Positions 8,891 to 17,897 are shown, counted from the first letter of the stretch. The stretch: 64,000 bases of DNA from Azoarcus sp031546845 (GCA_031546845.1 JAVBJT010000023.1:68034-132033), one strand, 5' to 3'. Notes: a model not told the origin generated them from the letters alone. Numbers and translations: made by a program.

Positions 8891-9859
8891 ATGCCCACCA
8901 GCCTGACCACGCCCGCCGAACCCACCCGCGACCGCTACGCCCGGCCGCTTGGCCGCTATGTGGCCGCCACGCGGCCCGCCTTTCTCAGCGTGACGCTGAT
9001 CGGCTGCCTCGTCGGCCTGGCCTGCGCCCACGGCAGCGGCGTGACGCTCGATCCATGGACCGCCACGATCACCGTGGTGTTCGCGCTCGTCGCCCACGCC
9101 GCGATGAACGTCATCAACGACTATCACGACGCCGTCAGCGGCGCCGACGCAGCGAACGTCCAGCGCCTGTTCCCCTATACCGGCGGCAGCCGCTTCATCC
9201 AGAACGGCGTACTCGACGCGCGCCAGACAGCGGTTTTCGGCTATGCCCTGCTCACCGCCGTGGTGCCGGCCGGGTTGTGGCTGGCCTGGAAAACGGAGCC
9301 GGGACTGATCCTCATCGGGCTGGCCGGCATGCTCATCGGCTGGGCTTACTCGGCCCCGCCGCTGGCCCTGATGCGGCGCGGCTGCGGCGAAGCCGCGATT
9401 ACCGCCAGTTGGCTGTTGGTGACAATCGGCGCGGATTACGTACAGCGCGGCGGATTCAGTCCGCTGCCCGTCGCGGCCGGCTTGTCCTACGCCCTGCTGG
9501 TGGCGAATCTGCTCTACATCAACCAATTCCCCGACCACGACGGCGACGCCGCCGCCGGCAAGCGCACGCTGGTCGTGCGCCTTGGCCCGCAGACGGCCAA
9601 ATGGGGTTATCTGCTGATCGCCATTTTTGCCTACGGGTGGTTGATCGTGATGATCGACCGCGCATGGCTGCCGCGCTACACCGCCGCCGCGGCGATTACA
9701 CTGGTGCTATCGTTTTCCGCCGCGCGAGAGTTGATCGAACACGCTGCGTCGCCAAGCGAACTCGAACCCGCGATCAAACGCACCATTGCCGCCGCCAATC
9801 TGCACGGCCTACTGCTCGCCGCCACCTTGGCCTTCGCCCGCTGGCCGGCGAACGCCTGA
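8891..9859 (+). CDS. UbiA-family prenyltransferase (MenA-like)
   Basis: 322-residue polytopic membrane protein of the UbiA superfamily, which attaches a polyprenyl chain to an aromatic or quinone precursor. The first metal/diphosphate motif is NVINDYHDAVSGAD near residue 77 and the second is NQFPDHDGDAAAGK near residue 215. About eight hydrophobic helices are visible. The layout is closest to MenA (1,4-dihydroxy-2-naphthoate prenyltransferase), but no other menaquinone genes are in view, so the substrate is open. It begins 38 bp after rng and ends 20 bp before ruvA, which suggests co-transcription. Confidence 0.87.
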   Translation: MPTSLTTPAEPTRDRYARPLGRYVAATRPAFLSVTLIGCLVGLACAHGSGVTLDPWTATITVVFALVAHAAMNVINDYHDAVSGADAANVQRLFPYTGGSRFIQNGVLDARQTAVFGYALLTAVVPAGLWLAWKTEPGLILIGLAGMLIGWAYSAPPLALMRRGCGEAAITASWLLVTIGADYVQRGGFSPLPVAAGLSYALLVANLLYINQFPDHDGDAAAGKRTLVVRLGPQTAKWGYLLIAIFAYGWLIVMIDRAWLPRYTAAAAITLVLSFSAARELIEHAASPSELEPAIKRTIAAANLHGLLLAATLAFARWPANA

Positions 9860-9879
9860 ACTGAACGGATTTCCTACCC

Positions 9880-10482
9880 ATGATCGGACGTATCCGCGGC
9901 ATTCTGCTGGAAAAAAACCCGCCCCAGATCCTGGTCGACGTCGGTGGCGTCGGTTACGAACTGGAAGTACCGATGAGCACCTTTTACGGCCTGCCCGCCA
10001 CCGGCGAAACGGTGAGCCTGCACACCCACCTCGCCGTGCGCGAGGACGGCCACTTTCTCTACGGCTTCGCCACCAACGAGGAACGCGCTGCCTTCCGCCA
10101 GCTGCTCAAGGTTTCCGGCATCGGCGCGCGCACCGCGCTGGCCGTGCTGTCCGGCCTGTCCGTCACCGATCTCGCCCAAGCCGTCGCGCTGCAGGAAAGC
10201 GGCCGCCTGGTGAAAATTCCCGGTATCGGTAAAAAAACCGCTGAGCGCCTGCTGCTGGAACTGCGCGACCGGCTTGGTAAAGCACTACCCATGCTGAGCG
10301 GCGCCCGCGCGTCATCCCAATCCGCCGAAGCCGCGCCGAACAACCGCAGCGACATTCTCAACGCCTTGATGGCATTGGGTTACAACGAACGCGAAGCACT
10401 CATGGCGATGAAAGGACTGGCTGAGGACGTCGGTGTTTCCGACGGCATTCGCTTTGCCCTCAAGCAACTGTCGAAAGCCTGA
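9880..10482 (+). CDS. ruvA: Holliday junction DNA helicase subunit RuvA
   Basis: 200-residue RuvA, the tetrameric protein that binds Holliday junctions and loads RuvB for branch migration. It starts MIGRIRGILLEKNPPQILVD. It contains the OB-fold domain (to about residue 62), helix-hairpin-helix motifs (LLKVSGIGARTAL and LVKIPGIGKKTAERL), and a C-terminal three-helix RuvB-binding domain (NALMALGYNEREALMAMKGL). Length is typical. No ruvB or ruvC lies next to it; instead a GNAT gene follows, which is unusual compared with the common ruvCAB order. Confidence 0.97.
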   Translation: MIGRIRGILLEKNPPQILVDVGGVGYELEVPMSTFYGLPATGETVSLHTHLAVREDGHFLYGFATNEERAAFRQLLKVSGIGARTALAVLSGLSVTDLAQAVALQESGRLVKIPGIGKKTAERLLLELRDRLGKALPMLSGARASSQSAEAAPNNRSDILNALMALGYNEREALMAMKGLAEDVGVSDGIRFALKQLSKA

Positions 10483-10501
10483 CGCAGGCACACCAGGCAC
10501 G

Positions 10502-10984
10502 ATGGGTCACCGGATTCGGGAATTCCTGCCGGGCGACGAAGCCGCCTTGCACGCGGTTTTTCATTCGGCCATTCACACACTGGCGACTCACGATTACACG
10601 GCTGAGCAGATCGCCGCGTGGTCGCCCGCCGAGCCGGACGCCACCTTCCGCGCACACTGGATCCAGCGCATGCGCGCGCTACGCCCATTCATCGTCGAGC
10701 GAGACGAGCAAATCCTGGCCTACGCCGATCTTCAGGCAAACGGCTATATCGACCACTTTTTCGTGGCCGGACCATACGCGCGGCAAGGCATCGGCTCACA
10801 ACTGATGCGCCACCTTCTCGATACCGCCGCAGCGGGACGGATCGCCGAACTTACCGCCAACGTCAGCCGCACCGCCCAACCCTTTTTTCAGCGCTTCGGT
10901 TTCGTTGTGATCGAAGAGCGCATGCCTATCGTGCGGGGCATTGCGATTCCCAACGCTTTCATGCGCCGATCCAGCGGCATCTGA
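10502..10984 (+). CDS. GNAT-family N-acetyltransferase
   Basis: 160-residue protein with a GNAT fold. The acetyl-CoA pyrophosphate-binding motif is VAGPYARQGIGSQLMRHLL (about residues 90-108), preceded by a beta-strand/acidic segment and followed by the typical C-terminal NVSRTAQPFFQRFGFVVIEE motif. Homologous enzymes transfer an acetyl group from acetyl-CoA to small amines or protein termini; the acceptor cannot be inferred. The ATG at 10502 lies 19 bp after ruvA; an upstream in-frame start would overlap ruvA. The YafP-like architecture is common for stress-associated GNATs, but no specific role is assigned. Confidence 0.85.
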   Translation: MGHRIREFLPGDEAALHAVFHSAIHTLATHDYTAEQIAAWSPAEPDATFRAHWIQRMRALRPFIVERDEQILAYADLQANGYIDHFFVAGPYARQGIGSQLMRHLLDTAAAGRIAELTANVSRTAQPFFQRFGFVVIEERMPIVRGIAIPNAFMRRSSGI

Positions 10985-11124
10985 ACCGCCTCTCGCAAGC
11001 AAGGCGTCACCCCGGGCAGCCTGAAACCGCCTATCCACTGCCCATTTCGGGTTCCTTTACGTTTTCCGCTACCCGGCCACGAAGGAATCCATCAGTTATT
11101 TGATTTTAAATATAAAAATATTTT

Positions 11125-11141
11125 CTGGCACAGCTGATGCG
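11125..11141 (+). promoter_or_regulatory. Sigma-54 (-24/-12) type promoter before the PEP-CTERM gene
   Basis: The sequence CTGGCACAGCTGATGCG has GG at 11127-11128 and GC at 11139-11140, exactly 12 nt apart as required for RpoN promoters, and matches YTGGCAC plus TGC. An AT-rich tract (11100-11124) lies directly upstream. It sits 63 bp before the start codon of the PEP-CTERM gene. RpoN control of PEP-CTERM genes through PrsK/PrsR-type systems is established in related bacteria; its action here is inferred. Confidence 0.6.
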
Positions 11142-11203
11142 TTACCCAGGGAGCTTGCTCGAAAGCCGTACCTATTTCGTTCCCAACGAGAAGGAGCTTC
11201 CAA

Positions 11204-12028
11204 ATGATCCCCCTCAAAAAAGCATGTATTGCCGCCGGCCTGCTCGGCGCCACATTGGTCACCGCCTCCGCGCAAGCGGCGCTCGTTACCCAATGGAACT
11301 ACACCGTCTCGTCGACATGGTCGGTTGGCGACACCGTCTTCAGCGCGGGCGGCGGCACCACGACCGAAACCCCCACCCTGCTCAGTTGGGGCGCGACTGG
11401 CGGCGATCACACCGACAACACCCAAAATACGGACAATTCCCGCAGCGGGCTGGAAATCACCAATTCCCCAGCGTTAGGCGTCGTCAACACCAACGGCGGC
11501 TTCGTTCCCACGAACACGGTGACGCATTACAACAATGCCTTGAGCAGTGCATTCGCCACCTTGCTATCGGCAAAAATGACGGCCAACGTAAAGCTGTCGC
11601 CGGTTGTGCCGGGCATCGATCCGGACCCTGACGTCACCTATACGTTCGACATTCATTTCGCCGAAACACCGAACAGCGCCGGTAATTGTGTAACCGGCAG
11701 CGTGAGCGTGTGCGACGACATTTTCGTCATCGCCTTCAGCTCGCTCAATCAACCGTTCATGTACGACGGCATAAATTATTTCATCAGCATCGCCGAAAGC
11801 ACCAACAAGCTCACGTCGCTGCCGTCGGACGCATGCGCCGCCGCCGGCGCCGGCCCTGGTTGCATCGGTTTCATGACGCCAGAATCGGCGTTCACGCCCT
11901 CCATCTTCGCCTTCACCGTCACCACCGAGCGTGTCCGCACCACCCCGCTCCCCGAGCCCGGCATGCTGATTCTGCTTGCGGCGGGCCTTCTCGGTGCCGG
12001 GCTGGCACGCCGGCTCAACCGCGCCTGA
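11204..12028 (+). CDS. PEP-CTERM sorting domain protein (THxN-type)
   Basis: 274-residue exported protein. It has a signal peptide (ending near SAQAALVTQW), a beta-rich secreted domain, and a C-terminal sorting signal: the PEP motif in TTPLPEPGMLIL, a hydrophobic helix, and an arginine-rich tail (LARRLNRA). The sequence TVTHYNNAL carries the T-H-x-N motif that names the THxN family of PEP-CTERM proteins. Such proteins are processed by exosortase (EpsH/XrtA) and are linked to exopolysaccharide and floc formation. A GAGAAGGAGC ribosome-binding site precedes the ATG, a sigma-54-like promoter lies upstream, and a bidirectional terminator follows. No exosortase gene is in the window. Confidence 0.88.
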   Translation: MIPLKKACIAAGLLGATLVTASAQAALVTQWNYTVSSTWSVGDTVFSAGGGTTTETPTLLSWGATGGDHTDNTQNTDNSRSGLEITNSPALGVVNTNGGFVPTNTVTHYNNALSSAFATLLSAKMTANVKLSPVVPGIDPDPDVTYTFDIHFAETPNSAGNCVTGSVSVCDDIFVIAFSSLNQPFMYDGINYFISIAESTNKLTSLPSDACAAAGAGPGCIGFMTPESAFTPSIFAFTVTTERVRTTPLPEPGMLILLAAGLLGAGLARRLNRA

Positions 12029-12054
12029 ATCGAGAGGACTCGATGCCGGTGAAA

Positions 12055-12080
12055 CAAAAAGGGGCTTCGGCCCCTTTTTG
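12055..12080. terminator. Bidirectional intrinsic terminator
   Basis: A-run, GGGGC stem, TTCG tetraloop, GCCCC stem and T-run (12056-12079). The hairpin is symmetric, so it can serve both the PEP-CTERM gene (+) and the convergent ElyC-like gene (-). Confidence 0.9.
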
Positions 12081-12096
12081 TTTGGGTAAGGCAGCC

Positions 12097-12888
12097 TCAG
12101 CGCGACAAACGATAAGCGAGCAGCCCGACCCATTCGTGCATGGCATACCACCCGGCATAGGCCGCCGACTGATTTGGCAGCAACATCCATGCGGGCTGCT
12201 CGTCCGCGCCGTCCGTATGCCTGCCGCCACCGCCAAGCCAACCCGTCGGCGCGGGGACGACGCGCAGGCCAGCCAGCTCGAATGCCTCGCGCGTGCGCTT
12301 CATGTGCGCGGCATGCGTAACGAGCAAAACGGTATCGATACCGGCCGCTTTCAGCGTGGCCGCGGAAAACCGGGCGTTATCGCGGGTATCGAGCGAGGCG
12401 CTTTCGAGCCAGCGCACCGGCACCGCAAAATCGGTTTCCAGCGTCTCTCGCATCAACTCCGCTTCCGGTACATCTCCGGTTGGCGCGCCGCCGCTCACCA
12501 GAATGGGCAAACCGGTTTCCCTCGCCAGCCGGGCGCCATAGCGCAGCCGTTCCAGCGCCAGCCGGTTCACCGTTTCACCGCCGAACTCAGGCGCATAACC
12601 GCGCCTGCCCGCGCCGACGATAACAATCGCGCCGGCCTCGGCCGCCGCCCCTGGCGCGAGCGCCTCGGCCGGCTCCAGACCGCGCAGCATCCAGGCCACC
12701 CCCACCGGCGTGGTGAGCAACAACGTCAAGGCCACCCCGCCCCATGCCAGAACACGGCCAAGGCGCGGGCGGCGGCCGATGAACAACAGCCCTGCCACAG
12801 TGAGCAACAGCGGCAACGCCGGCGGCAGAATCAGGGCGGAAATCAGCTTTTTGAGCCAGAACAGGGTAAGCGCGAGATCAAAGTCCAT
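12097..12888 (-). CDS. ElyC/SanA/YdcF-family membrane protein (DUF218)
   Basis: 263-residue inner-membrane protein with two N-terminal hydrophobic helices (residues about 10-35 and 40-60). A DUF218 domain follows, with AIVIVGAGRRGYAPEFGGETVNRLALERL and the downstream LVSGGAP and VTHAAHMKR segments. Length and architecture match E. coli ElyC, which affects peptidoglycan assembly and the lipid-carrier pool. The start is set at the ATG ending at 12888 (MDFDLALTLFWLKK), because the longer frame adds 47 residues without membrane or domain character. It is convergent with the PEP-CTERM gene and shares its terminator. Confidence 0.83.
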   Translation of the reverse strand: MDFDLALTLFWLKKLISALILPPALPLLLTVAGLLFIGRRPRLGRVLAWGGVALTLLLTTPVGVAWMLRGLEPAEALAPGAAAEAGAIVIVGAGRRGYAPEFGGETVNRLALERLRYGARLARETGLPILVSGGAPTGDVPEAELMRETLETDFAVPVRWLESASLDTRDNARFSAATLKAAGIDTVLLVTHAAHMKRTREAFELAGLRVVPAPTGWLGGGGRHTDGADEQPAWMLLPNQSAAYAGWYAMHEWVGLLAYRLSR

Positions 12889-13521
12889 CTGTGCGGGTCG
12901 GGAAGGTTTGTCGGTAGGAAATACGGCCCGTATTATCGGCACGATCGCGGGTCGGATATGGATTTTCGCCCATACCCGGCCGACGTTCCGGCATCGGACC
13001 CACGCGGAAAACGCATGGCTATAGTGCAATCGTTCACGCAGGCCATCAATAAACTCAATTTCCGCCCGCCAACACCGTTTACTGTCCCGTTGCCCATGAT
13101 TTTCATACTCACCGGGACGGGAAAACCCATCGGTTTAGCGATATCACGATCAAGCGCATGAACGGCAAAAACCCGCTCGCATCCGATTATGCCGCCAGCC
13201 CAATGGGGCTGGCCTGGAAGAACGCCACGGTTCAAGGAAGCGCACGGAAAAACATCCGAGAAAACGCTTGCCGTTTTATTCACGGCCGGTATGGCGCCCG
13301 CGTTGAAATCCGCGCCGTTGCCGCAATAACCGGACGCCCGCCGGGTTATGATGGCATATGCTTTTTTGAAACCAGCGGAAATTTCGGCTTTATTATGAAA
13401 GCACGCATGAAAATTCTGCGTACTTTCGGCCAGGCGTCGATACCGCCGGCCGGTTCTGAAGTGCTGACCGGCATTCAGCGGAATGCCGGCCGGATGTTGG
13501 CAAACGCGAGGTGAACAGGCC
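12889..13521. other. 633-bp intergenic region, no convincing gene
   Basis: Divergent spacer between the ElyC-like gene (-) and the DUF2802 gene (+). Open frames here (for example 13158-13514 +) lack a ribosome-binding site and protein-like composition. It must hold promoters for both directions; none can be assigned with confidence. The length is unusual for this compact chromosome, so a decayed gene is possible. Confidence 0.5.
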
Positions 13522-14127
13522 ATGAGCATGCGCGGGCTGCTTTGGGTCATGATCGCGGCGCTGCTGCTGTACGGCGCGTGGCAAGGCTTGCGCGCGCTGA
13601 TCGCTGGGCGCGCGACCAAGAACAATACCGCCGGCAAATCCGATGGCAGCGGGCGGAACAAATACGCCTATGCGAACGATGATGAAGCGGACGATAGCGA
13701 CGAAACCGACGATAGTGACGGCTTCGATTACGCGCCCGCTGCGCTCTCCACATCCCCCTCCACACAGCCGCAGCCGCAACCCGCGCGCGCGGAGCCGGCG
13801 GAAAGCGACGTTTTCCGGCTTCAACTCGAAATCCAGCGCCTACGCCGCGAGGTAGAGGATATGCGCACCGCGCTCGGCGACCATCAGGAAGAAATCGGCG
13901 CGCTGAACGACGAGATACGCGCACTGAACGGCGAGATGCGCACGCTGCGCGAGCAAACCGAAACAGCATTCGCCGGCCAGGGCGCCGCGCCGCAGTACAG
14001 CGAGGCTCTGGTCTTCGCCCGGCGCGGCCTGGCCGCCGATGCAATCGCTGAACGTTGCGACATCAGTGTTGCCGAAGCAGAACTGGTGCGTGCGCTGGCC
14101 GCCCGCGGCGGCAAGGGCAGTGCATGA
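13522..14127 (+). CDS. DUF2802-type membrane-anchored coiled-coil protein
   Basis: 201-residue protein with one N-terminal membrane helix (LLWVMIAALLLYGAWQGL). It continues with an acidic, low-complexity linker (residues about 45-75, rich in Asp), a Pro/Gln stretch, a coiled coil (about 95-150, repeated EIRALNGEMRTL-type heptads), and a C-terminal helix-turn-helix-like DUF2802 motif (FARRGLAADAIAERCDISVAEAELV). The ATG at 13522 is used. The stop codon overlaps the next start (ATGA at 14124-14127), indicating translational coupling to the SPOR protein, and fliW follows. DUF2802 genes commonly sit in motility loci; the molecular role is unknown. Confidence 0.78.
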   Translation: MSMRGLLWVMIAALLLYGAWQGLRALIAGRATKNNTAGKSDGSGRNKYAYANDDEADDSDETDDSDGFDYAPAALSTSPSTQPQPQPARAEPAESDVFRLQLEIQRLRREVEDMRTALGDHQEEIGALNDEIRALNGEMRTLREQTETAFAGQGAAPQYSEALVFARRGLAADAIAERCDISVAEAELVRALAARGGKGSA

Positions 14128-14633
14128 ACGCGGCGACAATCCAACCGTCGTCGCGGCGCAAGGAAGCGCTGATACGCGCGGCGGTTGCGATTGTGTTGGC
14201 GATGATGCTATTCACCGGGGTGCTCATCGCGGAGAGGAGCACGGAGAGGAACACCGCCGCCACGCCACAAACCATGGCCGCGTCGGCTACGGTGATACCG
14301 GCCACGGCAATGTCGCGCGCACAGCCAGAGGGCGAACGGGCAGCCGAAACGCCAGCGCCAACCGTGACCGACGGCTATATGCTGCAATTGGGCGTTTTCG
14401 GCAATCCGGCCAATGCCAACGCCTTGCAGGCCGAATTGGCGCGGCGCGGCCTGCCGGCCAGAATCGAAAGCCGGGTGGTGCTCGGCCCGTACCCGGACCG
14501 CGCCGCGGTCGAAACGGCGCAGGCCGACCTGCACCGCGAAGGACGACCAGAAAGTTTCATCGTGCCGCCACGCGGCGCGAAACAGGAACCCTCTCCCGCC
14601 ACCACGGCGGGGGGCGGGCAAAAAGTTCATTAA
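14124..14633 (+). CDS. SPOR-domain protein, single-pass membrane
   Basis: 169-residue protein with an N-terminal membrane helix (AAVAIVLAMMLFTGVLIAE), an Ala/Thr/Pro-rich periplasmic linker, and a C-terminal SPOR domain (YMLQLGVFGNPANANALQAELARRGLPARIE, about residues 90-155). SPOR domains bind denuded glycan strands of septal peptidoglycan in characterised proteins. The start overlaps the DUF2802 stop by 4 bp. fliW begins 15 bp after its stop, so the three genes form a tight transcription unit, perhaps linking cell-wall sensing and flagellar assembly (inference). Confidence 0.82.
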   Translation: MNAATIQPSSRRKEALIRAAVAIVLAMMLFTGVLIAERSTERNTAATPQTMAASATVIPATAMSRAQPEGERAAETPAPTVTDGYMLQLGVFGNPANANALQAELARRGLPARIESRVVLGPYPDRAAVETAQADLHREGRPESFIVPPRGAKQEPSPATTAGGGQKVH

Positions 14634-14648
14634 CACGGAGAACGCAGA

Positions 14649-15095
14649 ATGAAAATCGAAAGTCCGGTATTTGGCAGCATGGAAGTGTCCGACGACAAAG
14701 TGATCGAATTCCCCGGCGGTTTGCCCGGCTTCGAGTCATGCCGCCGCTTCGTGCTGGTCCACGAGGAGAATTCGGCTGCCGGCGTGTTCAGACTGCAAAG
14801 CGCGGACGATACAGCCATCGCCTTTTCCATCGCGGGACCGGAACAGCTCGGCATTACTTATGAGTTTCCGCTGACCGACGAGGAAGTGGCGACGCTCAAG
14901 CTGACGCGCCCGGAAGATGCGTTGGTTGCCGTCATCGTGCGCAAGGACGATGCCGACGACAACGGCTCACCGGCCAGCGCCGGCCTGCGCGCCAATTTCA
15001 TGGCACCGCTAGTGTTCAACGTCAGCGCGCGGCGCGGCTTGCAGAAGGTGATCGACAAGCTCGGCTGCGAGATCATTCTGCGCGCTCAAAGCTGA
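14649..15095 (+). CDS. fliW: Flagellar assembly factor FliW
   Basis: 148-residue FliW. It begins KIESPVFGSMEVSDDKVIEFPGGLPGFE, the family signature, and contains the conserved central segment ITYEFPLTDEEVATLKL and the C-terminal NFMAPLVFNVSARRGLQKV. In characterised bacteria FliW binds and antagonises the RNA-binding regulator CsrA and also binds flagellin, coupling flagellin synthesis to secretion. A GGAGAACGCAG ribosome-binding site precedes the ATG. No csrA or flagellin gene is in the window. A strong intrinsic terminator follows. Confidence 0.93.
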   Translation: MKIESPVFGSMEVSDDKVIEFPGGLPGFESCRRFVLVHEENSAAGVFRLQSADDTAIAFSIAGPEQLGITYEFPLTDEEVATLKLTRPEDALVAVIVRKDDADDNGSPASAGLRANFMAPLVFNVSARRGLQKVIDKLGCEIILRAQS

Positions 15096-15118
15096 AACGC
15101 CGCGCATGAAAAGATAAG

Positions 15119-15169
15119 CCCCCGCCGCCGGCTCACTCGTCCGGCAGGCGGCGGGGTCGCTTTTTTTTG
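15119..15169 (+). terminator. Intrinsic terminator after fliW
   Basis: Stem CCCCGCCGCC pairing with GGCGGCGGGG (about 15120-15156), followed by eight T residues (15161-15168). Confidence 0.92.
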
Positions 15170-15369
15170 CCGTTTTCATAAGCTATCTTTTAAAACCGCT
15201 CCCTTACCCTGGGCGGATCGAGACACCGTTTCCGCGTTGCTCCCGCCATCGCCCATCGACCCGGCACGCGCCTTGCCCTGTGCCCCGCTGCCCAAACACC
15301 CGTCCCCGCTCCGCGTTGCGGCTTAAAATGGCACCCTCTTCAGCGCCACTCTGACAAAAGGATCGCCCC

Positions 15370-15750
15370 ATGAGCCGCAGCATTGTTTCCACCCCGAACG
15401 CCCCCGCCGCCATCGGCACCTATTCGCAGGCGGTCAAAGCCGGCAACACCGTCTACCTCTCCGGCCAGATCGGCCTCGATCCGGCCACGATGCAACTCGT
15501 CGACGGCTTCGAGGCGCAGACGGTGCGGGTGTTCGAGAACCTGCGCGCGGTGGCCGAAGCCGCTGGCGGCTCGCTCGCCGACGCGGTCAAGCTCACTATT
15601 TACCTCACCGATCTGGCCAATTTCGCCAAGGTGAATGAAGTCATGGCGCGCTATTTCACCGAGCCGTATCCGGCCCGCGCCGCCGTCGGCGTCAAGGAAC
15701 TGCCACGCGGCGCGGTCGTGGAGGCCGACGCCGTGCTCGTGCTCGGCTGA
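15370..15750 (+). CDS. ridA: RidA-family 2-iminobutanoate/2-iminopropanoate deaminase
   Basis: 126-residue YjgF/YER057c/UK114 protein that hydrolyses reactive enamine/imine intermediates released by PLP enzymes. Conserved family residues are visible: NAPAAIGTYSQAVKAG near residue 10, GQIGLDPATM near 33, the ATE-type helix NLRAVAEAAGGSLADAVKLTIYL, and the C-terminal PARAAVGVKELPRGAVVEADAV with the substrate-binding arginine. A CAAAAGGATCG ribosome-binding site lies just upstream. recG starts 39 bp downstream. Confidence 0.95.
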   Translation: MSRSIVSTPNAPAAIGTYSQAVKAGNTVYLSGQIGLDPATMQLVDGFEAQTVRVFENLRAVAEAAGGSLADAVKLTIYLTDLANFAKVNEVMARYFTEPYPARAAVGVKELPRGAVVEADAVLVLG

Positions 15751-15789
15751 AACCCGCTTTTCCGCCCGCATTTTTCTCCGCCGCTATCC

Positions 15790-17880
15790 GTGTCCGCCCG
15801 CGACGACACCGCCGTTTCGCCGCGCGCCGCGCGCGGCTGGACCGGTGTGAGTACACAACTGGCCGCGCGACTGGCGAAGCTGGATATTCACGGCCCGCGC
15901 GACCTCATCCTGCACCTGCCGCTGCGCTACGAGGACGAAACCCGGCTGACGCCCATTGCCGCCGCGCGCGCCGGTTTTCCGGCGCAGATCGAAGGCGAGG
16001 TCGTGTCCTGCGAGATCGCGCCGCGCCCGCGCCGCCAGCTTGTCGCGCGTATCCGTGATGCCTCCGGCATCCTGGTGGCGCGCTGGCTGCATTTTTACCC
16101 GTCGCAGCAAAAACAGCTTGAGCCGGGCCGCCGCGTGCGCCTGTTCGGTGAAGTGCGTGGCGGTTTTTTCGGCGATGAAATGGTGCACCCCAGGGTCAAG
16201 CCGGTCGCCAGCGGCGAAGGCTTGCCCGAGGCACTGACGCCGGTCTACCCGACCACCGCCGGCCTGGGCCAGGCAACGCTGCGAAAACTGATCGGCCACG
16301 CGCTGGAAAGCGAGGCGCTGGACGAATTGCTGCCGACGGCGAAATGCGCCGCGCTCGGCCTGCCGGGCTTCGCCGAAGCCCTTCTGACGCTGCACCACCC
16401 TCCCCCGGATGCCGACGCGGCGGCGCTGGAAAACCGCGACCACCCGGCGTGGCGGCGAATTCAGTTCGAGGAATTGCTGGTGCAGCAGTTGTGCCTGCGC
16501 CGCGCCTACAACGCCCGCCGCGCGCGCGGCGCGGTGCCACTGACACCGCAGCGGCGGCTGACCGCGGCCCTGACCGCCGCGCTGCCCTTCCGCCTCACCG
16601 GCGCGCAGGCGCGGGCGGTAGAGGAAATCGCCGCCGATCTGGCCTGCGCGCACCCGATGCAGCGCCTGCTGCAAGGCGACGTCGGTAGCGGCAAAACTAT
16701 CGTCGCCGCGCTGGCAATGCTGCAAGCGGCGGAAAACGGCTGGCAGGCGGCGCTGATGGCGCCCACCGAAATTCTCGCCGAGCAGCATTACCGCAAGCTC
16801 GCCGCATGGCTGGCGCCGCTCGGGCTGGAAGTCGCATGGCTATCGGGCAGCCGGAAAAAGCGCGAGCGCGAAGCGGAACTGGCGCGCCTTGCCACCGGCG
16901 AAGTGCTGCTCGCGGTCGGCACCCACGCACTCGTCGAAGACCCGGTAACGCTACCCCGGCTCGCGCTCGCCATCGTCGACGAGCAGCACCGTTTCGGCGT
17001 GCGCCAACGCCTCGCCCTGCGCGAAAAGGGCGGGCAGACCCATACCGGCGAGGAACTGCGCCCGCACATGCTGATGATGTCGGCCACGCCGATTCCACGC
17101 ACGCTGGCAATGACGCACTACGCCGATCTCGACGTTTCGGTGCTCGACGAACTGCCGCCCGGGCGCACGCCCATCCTCACCAAGCTCGCCGCCGAGACGC
17201 GCCGCGACGAAGTGGTCGGCCGCGTGCGCGCAGCCTGCCTCGAAGGCCGGCAGGCTTACTGGGTCTGCCCGCTGATCGAGGAATCCGAAACGCTGCAGTT
17301 GAAAACCGCCATCGAAACCTTCGAGGCGCTTGCCGCCGCGCTGCCCGAACTGCGCGTGGGCCTCGTGCATGGCCGCCTGAAGGCGGCGGAAAAATCGGCG
17401 ACGATGGCCGCCTTCATTGCTGGCGAACTGCACGTGCTGGTCGCCACCACGGTAATCGAAGTCGGTGTGGACGTGCCCAACGCCAGCCTGATGGTGATCG
17501 AGCACGCCGAGCGCTTCGGCCTCGCCCAACTGCACCAGCTACGCGGCCGTGTCGGGCGCGGCGCGGCCGCTTCCGCCTGCATCCTGCTCTACGCCCACCC
17601 CTTGTCGGAAGCCGGGCGGGCGCGGCTGAAAGTCATCTTCGAGCACAGCGACGGCTTTGCCATCGCGCGCGAAGATTTGCGCATCCGCGGCCCTGGCGAA
17701 TTCGTCGGCGCGCGCCAGAGCGGCCTGCCGCTGCTGCGCTACGCCGATCTGGAACGCGAGGCCGCGCTGATCGAACCCGCCCGCGCGCTGGCTGAGCACA
17801 TGCTGACCGGATCGCCCGCCGCCGCCGACCACCTCATGGCGCGCTGGCTGAGCGGGCGCGAAGCCTTGCTGCGCGCCTGA
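15790..17880 (+). CDS. recG: ATP-dependent DNA helicase RecG
   Basis: 696-residue RecG that reverses stalled replication forks and unwinds branched DNA. An N-terminal wedge/OB domain (to about residue 250) is followed by superfamily 2 helicase motifs: GDVGSGKTIVAALAM (Walker A, near residue 297), IVDEQHRFGVRQR (DEQH, near 397), MSATPIPRTLAM, and the C-terminal helicase domain with VGVDVPNASLMVIEHAERFGLAQLHQLRGRVGRG. The start is a GTG at 15790. The length is close to E. coli RecG (693). It is separated from ridA by 39 bp and from the downstream zinc-ribbon gene by 17 bp. Confidence 0.97.
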   Translation: MSARDDTAVSPRAARGWTGVSTQLAARLAKLDIHGPRDLILHLPLRYEDETRLTPIAAARAGFPAQIEGEVVSCEIAPRPRRQLVARIRDASGILVARWLHFYPSQQKQLEPGRRVRLFGEVRGGFFGDEMVHPRVKPVASGEGLPEALTPVYPTTAGLGQATLRKLIGHALESEALDELLPTAKCAALGLPGFAEALLTLHHPPPDADAAALENRDHPAWRRIQFEELLVQQLCLRRAYNARRARGAVPLTPQRRLTAALTAALPFRLTGAQARAVEEIAADLACAHPMQRLLQGDVGSGKTIVAALAMLQAAENGWQAALMAPTEILAEQHYRKLAAWLAPLGLEVAWLSGSRKKREREAELARLATGEVLLAVGTHALVEDPVTLPRLALAIVDEQHRFGVRQRLALREKGGQTHTGEELRPHMLMMSATPIPRTLAMTHYADLDVSVLDELPPGRTPILTKLAAETRRDEVVGRVRAACLEGRQAYWVCPLIEESETLQLKTAIETFEALAAALPELRVGLVHGRLKAAEKSATMAAFIAGELHVLVATTVIEVGVDVPNASLMVIEHAERFGLAQLHQLRGRVGRGAAASACILLYAHPLSEAGRARLKVIFEHSDGFAIAREDLRIRGPGEFVGARQSGLPLLRYADLEREAALIEPARALAEHMLTGSPAAADHLMARWLSGREALLRA

Positions 17881-17897
17881 CGCAGCCGGCACCTCCC

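Noticed and set aside
13158..13514. 118-codon plus-strand frame in the ElyC-DUF2802 gap
   Set aside because: No ribosome-binding site, odd composition and no recognisable motif; listed as intergenic.
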